A model generated the notes under the pieces. The model worked only from the letters and a program-made list of their open reading frames with translations. It ran no database searches and had not been told where the DNA came from. Of a stretch of 64,000 nt of DNA, positions 57,855-64,000 are shown piece after piece; position 1 is the stretch's first letter; each line of letters begins with the position of its first letter. Position numbers and translations under genes: made by a program. Origin of the DNA: Lingula anatina (Eukaryota > Brachiopoda > Lingulata > Lingulida > Lingulidae); assembly GCF_001039355.2 (NCBI RefSeq), contig NW_019775822.1:62001-126000 (forward strand), given 5' to 3'.

Positions 57855-60800
57855 GACTACTTGATTAAACACCTCCTGACGATCGAACATACCGTATGGG
57901 TATGTCCGTGAAAGCCAGAGTTGACGTTTAGACATGACTCGGTGTCAATTATTTACTTATTTTTGAAATTGTGTATAAATGCTCCGCATATTTGAGCTCT
58001 CTAATCCCGTACATATATATATATTGGCAACTTACTTCTTTAAATGTGAAAAAATGGACTATACTTTAATCATCTAACAGAAAAGTCACAAAGTGAGTAA
58101 GATATAAAATATATTATGATTTCAATATACATGTACTTAAAATAAAATGTTAAGATACCTCTCTTGTAGCATTCAAAGTTTGCGTCTGGCCAACTGACAT
58201 AAGCTTCCTTTAAGAGGTAGCAGTTGGAGCTAAACGGGAACCATGATGTCTCATCCGGGCACTTTCCTGGTGGATCGGCTATCGTGGTAGGCGGTAAAGC
58301 TGAAAACAGCGTAGGAACTTAAATGCATTTTCCAAATGATATTTTCAACTCTTTCAGACTGACTGGCTTTTGTCGGAATATGTCTTTTAGGGAAATTTTC
58401 CACTCACTGCCTTGGAACAACTTTTAAAATTAACTAAATTTTATATTTATGAATCCTAATAACCGAGAAATAAACATCATCATAACCAGGAAGAACTTGT
58501 AGAGAAATTCCTTTGCCTTTCATAAAAAGTTCTTTGAATTTTGTCTTCAATAAAACAAATGCTTCAAAGATGACATCCTACCTGATGTTTTCTTGCACAT
58601 TCCTCTGAATGTAGTATTGCATGTAAAATCATACCAGCGGCCGTTCGGCAAGAGGGCGACACACCCCTCCGTGCCTGCTCGTAAGGGTTCCCCACGCGCC
58701 CATAGGGCAAAATCAACGGGCCAACCGTCTACCCATTTATATGTAAGCTAGGTATTTGAAATAATGAAAAATATAGTACAAGTGACAACATTAGTATTTG
58801 TTTTTCAGTTTAAAAGATAATACAGGGAAGTATTATATGTTTCTTCATATACCATTGTATTATAATTGCTTAAATGCATTTCAGTACCAATAGATCTATT
58901 TTAAATTAAAATTTAAGCAAGTATTTTAAATAAAGATACCATATTACTCTGAAGACATTCCACTTTGTGTACTTAGCCCACATATTAATTGCTTTTAACA
59001 GAGAGACGGTTAAGTAAAAACATACGAGTATTTGAATATTTCTCTGGACCGTCGATGGCGACCGCATGGTATTGAGAAAATATAAGGATGAGAACTGAAG
59101 TAAAACACCCAATCAAAAATGTGTTAGCATTTTTTTTAATTCATCTTACCTGTTTTCTGTACAGCCCAAGCCATAGCGGCCAAGGTGTTTCCCTGTGGGC
59201 TTTGAGTGTAACAAAAGCCTGTTCAAAACTATCAAGTATCGACACCAGCGTGTCTTGCTGTCTCTCACAATACTGTTTTGCTTCTTCCCACGTGGAAACC
59301 GTAGTTATCTGGTAGCAGGCGTCTCTGAACGATTCATAGCCACTGGGGCACGAGGAAGTTGTTTGTGTCGGAGTTTGGGTGGGGAATGACGAATCTGAGA
59401 TTGAAGAATATATGAAAAGTGTTTCAAAAGGGACAATTGTATTGCGTCTGATATTGTATGGCAAAAAAATCGACTGTGTTTGTTCTGCATAACAATCTTT
59501 GTAATTTAATTCTTTATTTTAACTTATTTAAATGACCCCGATAAATTTAAATATGAAACCGTGTAAGTTTGTTTTCAATGAGTCGCCATTAAACATTTTG
59601 CAAGAGTTTTATATCAGTTGACTACGCACCATCCATCTGTAAAGCAAACGCGGATATCCCAAAGTCGATAAATTCAAGGTAACGGCAAATGCTACTTTCA
59701 GTTCATAATTACTTAAATGGACTAGACCTGAGTTTCTGCCAAGGTTTTTGTCTATGTGCGATTTTATCATATATGAGCGGGCTGGTAATACCACAACCAG
59801 AAGTGCAGGTACATATACCTCTCCAAGTCTGGCAGATGTAACCCATTCGTAGCTTGCATTTCTCATCGCGCCATCTCCCAGCACCTGTTCCACTTGAAAC
59901 AACGCTGGTGCAGTCCGCCTGGAGAGAACAGGAAAAAAATAGAATTGCCAGTCTACAGAAGAAGGACAACATGGCGAACAGTTCAGCATGAGTCTAATTT
60001 GTCCGGGTCTCGGGTTATACCACGGCAATAAACGAAAAAATAATTTAGCAGACGGTTTTCATGTCTGACTTGGGGTCTGTCATTTGAAGTTTTGGTTTAA
60101 GAGTAAGTATGTTTTGTAATCTCATGTTATCCTTGTCTAATCTAAACGACGTAATTTATATTATAACACAAACCATATTACCTTACTTGCAAATAATGAA
60201 GGCGCGTATGTGCTTTCACTTGCTGTGAAAATGCAGGTAGCTATTGGATTTTACATGCAAACGCAGTGTACTTATCCGTCTTATAAGACCATCAGGATCT
60301 AGGCTTCACTTGCCTATATACACCTGATATATTATATTATATTATATTATATTATATTATATTATATTATATTATATTATAGCGACATGGAAGATTTACC
60401 TTATCGTCTCCGCTAGAGGCTCCATTTGGTTCCCCGTGGTCCCAGGATACGAAGTCCACGTGCGAGTTGTCCACCCACTGAAAATGCCGTAAGATTTTGT
60501 TGAGACCGATCCAAAAGTTGATAGTTTTCCCCGTCATAAGTGTCGTCACAAATGCTGTAATTAAGAAAACGGCATGTGAGGAAATTCCTATTTTATTCTG
60601 TTCGCTCTCCGTAAACGTGTCCTTCACGTTGGTTTGGCCAAGTGCTTTTGGCCAAGTTTTTTTTTAAGTTACGGGGTAGTGATATTACAACCCTAACACG
60701 TTTGTTAAACCTCGGTCACAACCGGACGCACGAATTTCAGGATCGTACGTTCCCTGCGATTTTTGGTTGTTGCGAAGGCCGTGGAGGTCGTAGAGGTAAA

Positions 60801-63727
60801 GGAAAGTCTGCCTTGCGAGTAGCAAGGGCCACATGAGATTTCCTTTCAAACAGGGGCGCTAATTGCAAGGAATGATGGCCGTGGAAATTGTACTCAAATC
60901 TTGAGTTTGTCTTGCGTGGGACTTGAGATTCTGCGCAAAAATTGGACGCAAACAGCCCGTAAGAGCCCGTACGGCCGGTTGTGACCGAGGCTTTACTTAG
61001 CCAAAAAGTACACGCGTTTAATAAAGTGTATGCCATTTTTCTCACTCGAAGGGGGAGATTTCTTAACTGTACCATTGTAAATGGTTGGGGAAATCTTAGA
61101 TGTCGCGTCATTATTATTCACAGAAGATAAACAACTCGATCCAATTCCTCAACCGGTAAATTTATCATGAAATGAAGTTACCTAATGCCCTCTACCACAT
61201 GGTTTATATTGAAATGAATATACCTTCTTCGATATGGTTGGTAATACTGGCCAGTGAGTACTTTTTGTTCAGCGCAGAACATTCATCAACAGCTTCTGTC
61301 CAATTCTTCAAGCTTCTTGGATCTGATCTATCACCAAATGCTTTATAACATCTGTTTCCTAGAGAATAATGAAAGAAGATGATGTCTTTTTAACAAACAG
61401 CATCCAATGCTTTATTTATGGGAACATACATTCGAAATATGTATCAGTGATGTTTCATTCCATATTTGTCTAACTGCGACAATACTTTCTCTATGGGCTT
61501 AGCACTTGGTTTGAAGTCGTGGGCCAACATCACGTCACATCTGAGCGCGTATTTGTGCTCATGAACACATGGGAAACAAGTCTCTTAATTAGGCTATCTA
61601 ATTTTCAGCCATTGCGCCTCCCCATAAAGGGGAAAAAGCACAAGCCGAGACGAGCACAGGTTTGTTTTATAAACACTTTACCAAGAATGTATTACATTCA
61701 TGATTATCTGACAAATGCTATAGACTCGCACAACTCTGGTGGGGAGGACAGTAAATGTATGCTCTTCTCAACCTTGTTTGATATGTTTGATCCACCTGAC
61801 GATGCCAAGTATTCCAATGTGTTCGAGTTATTTCAATGCAAGGTCATACGGTAGAAACTATACATCTAAACGGCAGCAATCTTAGCGGGTAATAGTCCCG
61901 TGTTGCATAACACTCTAAATGTCAGCCCACATCATCCACAGCTAGCTAAATCAACGGAAATGTGAAGTATATGTACTGACCTACTCCCTGGAATCCGGGT
62001 GGACATCCGCCTTGAATGGTCGGTGTTGGGGACGGAGTCACCGTTGTCCTGCTGTCCCGATGCTTTTTGCAGATGAAATTTACCCGTTCGCCACAGTTAT
62101 CGTCATTCCAATGTCCTGTATTCATAAATGTTACTAGCTTTCACAGAATATAATTTGAACATTGCCCAACGTTGAACTAAGGTAATTTGCCAGCTCCAAA
62201 GCTAGACTTGTAAAATGCCTAAGGATTATTGATTGTCGGTCAGGATGCGCAATTTACTCGTATATGGAAGTCACCTCGCTGTCTTTTTACAGCGTTCGCC
62301 AAAAGTTCGACTACCAAAATTGACTTAGTCTCTTTGTCGACAAACAAGGGCTATCTACTGTACGTACTATACTACTGTGTGTGATATATACATTTTATGC
62401 GTAGTCATTACTTTTTTCAAAAGCAGAAATCACCTCGTTTTGTTTTTAGGTGCACTTATCAAAACAGATTAATGAGGATTCGAGGATGAAGATTTAAGGA
62501 TAAAAAATTTGTGAAGTGGCTCAACAAAAAAAGAAGTCTCTTCTAAATAAAAAACGAGTTAAATAAAAATTCCTGGAAATCAAGACCAGCGTGTACCTGA
62601 GTCAGTGACGATGTCGACACATTTCTGGCCTCCGTTGTAGTCGTTGGGTTCATCAGGTCCCCATGCTATGAAATCAGTGACAGTTCCATCTGACCATCTG
62701 AGGAAAGATTCATTAATATTTCATAAAATAGCTGGTCGTTTACTGAATAAAATAATTAAATTAAATTAAAGTCAAAGGCATGAATTGTTTTGGGCGTCCG
62801 TTACTTTGGCTAAATCTCTACTTCTTTACGCATTCAAGAATTGATACTTACGGAAAGGAAAAAAAAACTATCTGTAAAGTACAATAAAGTACGTTTTTAT
62901 TCAAGATGATAAAATCCATGTTTGAAGGCATAACATAGTTATGCATACAAACATGCAAATGAAATAAAAAATGATGAAGCAACCGTGTATGTTATACATA
63001 AGAATATTGTAAGTCAGATATGGTGGTTTATAAATAAATAAAAAGACACACATCTGATTTACGAATGAGCATTGAAATATGAATCTTACTTGTAGCTTTC
63101 CAAGTCCAGTTCGTTTAAGCCTATCCAGTATTTGTAGACACTGGTCTTTCCAATCTGAATAGAGGTATAACAGAAATGGTTTATATGTAGCAAGAAAATG
63201 GTATTCAAATGGCCTATAGTTGTTTATCCTACAGCCAATTCCCTACTCTTTTTGCAAGAAAAAACGAGGAAAAGAAAAATATGATATAAGCCAAGCAATG
63301 CCAATTTGAAAGCAATAAATTAAAAAAATACGAATCTTGGTTTTACCGAATATGTTGAAGTAAAGTATCCTATACCCTTATAAAACCAGTACATAGATAC
63401 TCTTCAACGGGCACATTTTAATGACGTCAGTAATTTTACTAAATGAACAGGAATTCTTTCCAACCACGAATTCTGATAGGAACAGGGAATGGATAGAAAA
63501 AAAAACACAGAAAGAATTCAAAGATTTAAAAGGAAAAGAAAATCACCAAACCTGCTGCACTAAAAAGTTGCTCTCATTAGTGTTATGTATGCTGACCAGG
63601 TCCCCCGCGTTCTGCATACAGTACTCTCTGGCCTCGTACCAAGACTTCGTGGCATCCACGCCGTATTTGGGGCTGAGGAAATAGCAGTACTCTCCATAGG
63701 AGTGCCAGGTTGGATCACAGTGTGGAT
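56145..63727 (-). CDS. Gene C: multi-CTLD membrane receptor, 5' partial
   Basis: Third paralogue, on the opposite strand and converging on gene B. Fourteen visible exons (63727 down to 56145) join to 689 codons including stop after the two leading bases, with no frame break. The visible CTLDs match 9, 10, 11 and 12 of genes A and B in sequence, linkers and phase. After CTLD12 the gene goes straight to a stalk, transmembrane helix and tail, so the 13-17 block is absent. The 5' part lies beyond the right edge. CTLD12 has one intron more than in genes A and B. Likely a surface glycan-binding or scavenger receptor (inference from the family). Confidence 0.88.
57261..58299 (-). CDS. Gene C, CTLD12-equivalent with an extra intron
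   Basis: Exons 58159-58299, 57680-57796 and 57261-57428. Landmarks: KCPDETSWFPFSSNCYLL, FECYKRGATLASITSQEE, LWIGLVRKL, FGWYDNTVVNYMNW, DSGEPATENYKEC, GGWSTSRC and YICKVAK. Genes A and B encode the first half in one exon; here it is split inside CYKRG-ATLAS by a 362-bp intron (57797-58158) that carries a (TA)n tract. Last CTLD before the membrane anchor. Confidence 0.88.
57820..57853. repeat. (TA)n microsatellite
   Basis: TA run in the extra CTLD12 intron of gene C, close to the acceptor side on the minus strand. Confidence 0.93.
58582..59394 (-). CDS. Gene C, CTLD11-equivalent
   Basis: Exons 59150-59394 and 58582-58747. Landmarks: FPTQTPTQTTS linker, CPSGYESFRDACYQITT, CERQQDTLVSILDSFEQAF, LWLGLYRKQ, YKWVDGWPVDFALW, ARGEPLRAGTEGC, RWYDFTC and MCKKTS. 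The two-exon layout with a phase-0 intron matches genes A and B. Confidence 0.9.
59819..61358 (-). CDS. Gene C, CTLD10-equivalent, EPN motif
   Basis: Exons 61224-61358, 60400-60554 and 59819-59918. Landmarks: NRCYKAFG, SLASITNHIEE, FWIGLNKIL, FQWVDNSHVDFVSWDHGEPNG, DCTSVV, RWRDEKC and YICQTW. EPN is kept, but the Asn after the RD pair is replaced as in gene A. The first intron (60555-61223) contains an inverted-repeat element (60709-60990). Confidence 0.9.
60329..60381. repeat. (ATATT)n minisatellite
   Basis: About ten pentamer units ending 18 bases from the gene C exon 60400-60554. Confidence 0.93.
60709..60990. mobile_element. Inverted-repeat element (MITE-like)
   Basis: The 16-mer CCTCGGTCACAACCGG (60709-60724) has its exact reverse complement at 60975-60990, bounding 282 bp of non-coding sequence in a gene C intron. 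No clear target duplication was seen. Confidence 0.65.
61981..63727 (-). CDS. Gene C, CTLD9-equivalent, mannose-type EPN motif
   Basis: Minus-strand exons, in coding order: 63552-63727, 63090-63154, 62597-62697 and 61981-62115. Landmarks: HCDPTWHSYGEYCYFL, NAGDLVSIHNTNESNF, YWIGLNELDLESYK, WSDGT, PDEPNDYNGGQKC, HWNDDNC and FICKKH, then TPSPTPTIQ and CPPGFQGVG. EPN with WNDDN is a full calcium/mannose signature. The first donor (GTTTGG) is weak but fixed by phase. Confidence 0.9.
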
Positions 63728-64000
63728 CTACACGATAAACACTTATAATGAAAATCATATATACATATACCGGATCTTTATGGTGGGAACACCGGATCAT
63801 AAGAAAATCTCAACGGATCTAAAAACACCCGGTCATTATAGTAAAACGCGGGCATTTAATTTAAAACAACAGATCGTAACTTAAAACAACAGATCCTAGC
63901 GATACGTACTGCAGTTCAAAAAATTGAAAAAAACNGATCTACACGATAAACACTTATAATGAAAATCATATATACATATACCGGATCTTTATGGTGGGAA
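63728..64000. other. Gene C upstream intron with assembly duplication
   Basis: No exon was recognised. Bases 63725-63789 recur exactly at 63936-64000, just after a single N at 63935. A short tandem, TTAAAACAACAGATC, occurs twice near 63859-63894. The upstream exons of gene C must lie beyond the window. Confidence 0.6.

Noticed and set aside
60737-61111. 124-codon open frame on the minus strand
   Set aside because: Mostly the inside of an inverted-repeat element; no transposase-like motif was seen.
61519-61854. 111-codon open frame on the plus strand, opposite gene C
   Set aside because: It lies within a gene C intron, has no recognisable domain, signal or promoter, and looks like chance.
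1-64000. CRISPR arrays, operons or bacterial genes
   Set aside because: Introns, splice signals and the domain type are clearly those of an animal genome; the repeats present are microsatellites or transposons without spacer structure.

Overview
This window is eukaryotic nuclear DNA from an animal, most probably a marine invertebrate. The species cannot be read from the sequence alone. The evidence is AT-rich sequence, dozens of short GT-AG introns (mostly 150-700 bp), many microsatellites, small inverted-repeat transposons inside introns, and nothing but multi-domain C-type lectin-like domain (CTLD) receptor genes. There is a 25-N assembly gap at 55707-55731 and single Ns at 6303 and 63935.

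Three related genes were reconstructed exon by exon from splice sites, reading-frame continuity and comparison among the copies. Gene A (+, 257 to 27053, 5' end outside the window) has 53 visible exons coding about 2,519 residues: the last part of CTLD1, complete CTLDs 2-17, a stalk, one transmembrane helix and a 40-odd residue cytoplasmic tail. Gene B (+, 28146 to 55468) is a complete tandem paralogue: 55 exons, about 2,571 residues, a signal peptide followed directly by 17 CTLDs in the same order as gene A, then a short odd hydrophobic C-terminus. Gene C (-, entering at 63727 and ending at 56145) has 14 visible exons coding about 688 residues. It carries equivalents of CTLDs 9-12, then a Ser/Thr/Pro-rich stalk, a transmembrane helix and a tail. 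In all three models the summed exon lengths are divisible by three once the partial first codon of A and C is set aside, with no internal stop, which strongly supports the joins.

Layout: 1-256 intron of gene A; 257-27053 gene A; 27054-28145 gene A 3' UTR and the gap to gene B; 28146-55468 gene B; 55469-56144 convergent intergenic region with (TA)n, T-tracts and the assembly gap; 56145-63727 gene C; 63728-64000 intron or upstream part of gene C with an assembly duplication.

The proteins look like macrophage-mannose-receptor-type (MRC-like) multi-CTLD receptors, but with 17 CTLDs rather than the usual 8-10, and without the cysteine-rich and fibronectin-II domains at the N-terminus of gene B. 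Exon lengths and sequence show that CTLDs 8-12 and 13-17 are two copies of one five-domain block. Gene C stops after one block, so it may keep the older plan. Only some CTLDs keep a calcium/sugar signature: EPN in 8, 9, 10 and 14, and EPD (A) or QPD (B) in 13. The paralogues differ at exactly these positions, which suggests diversified glycan recognition, plausibly in innate immunity or endocytosis.
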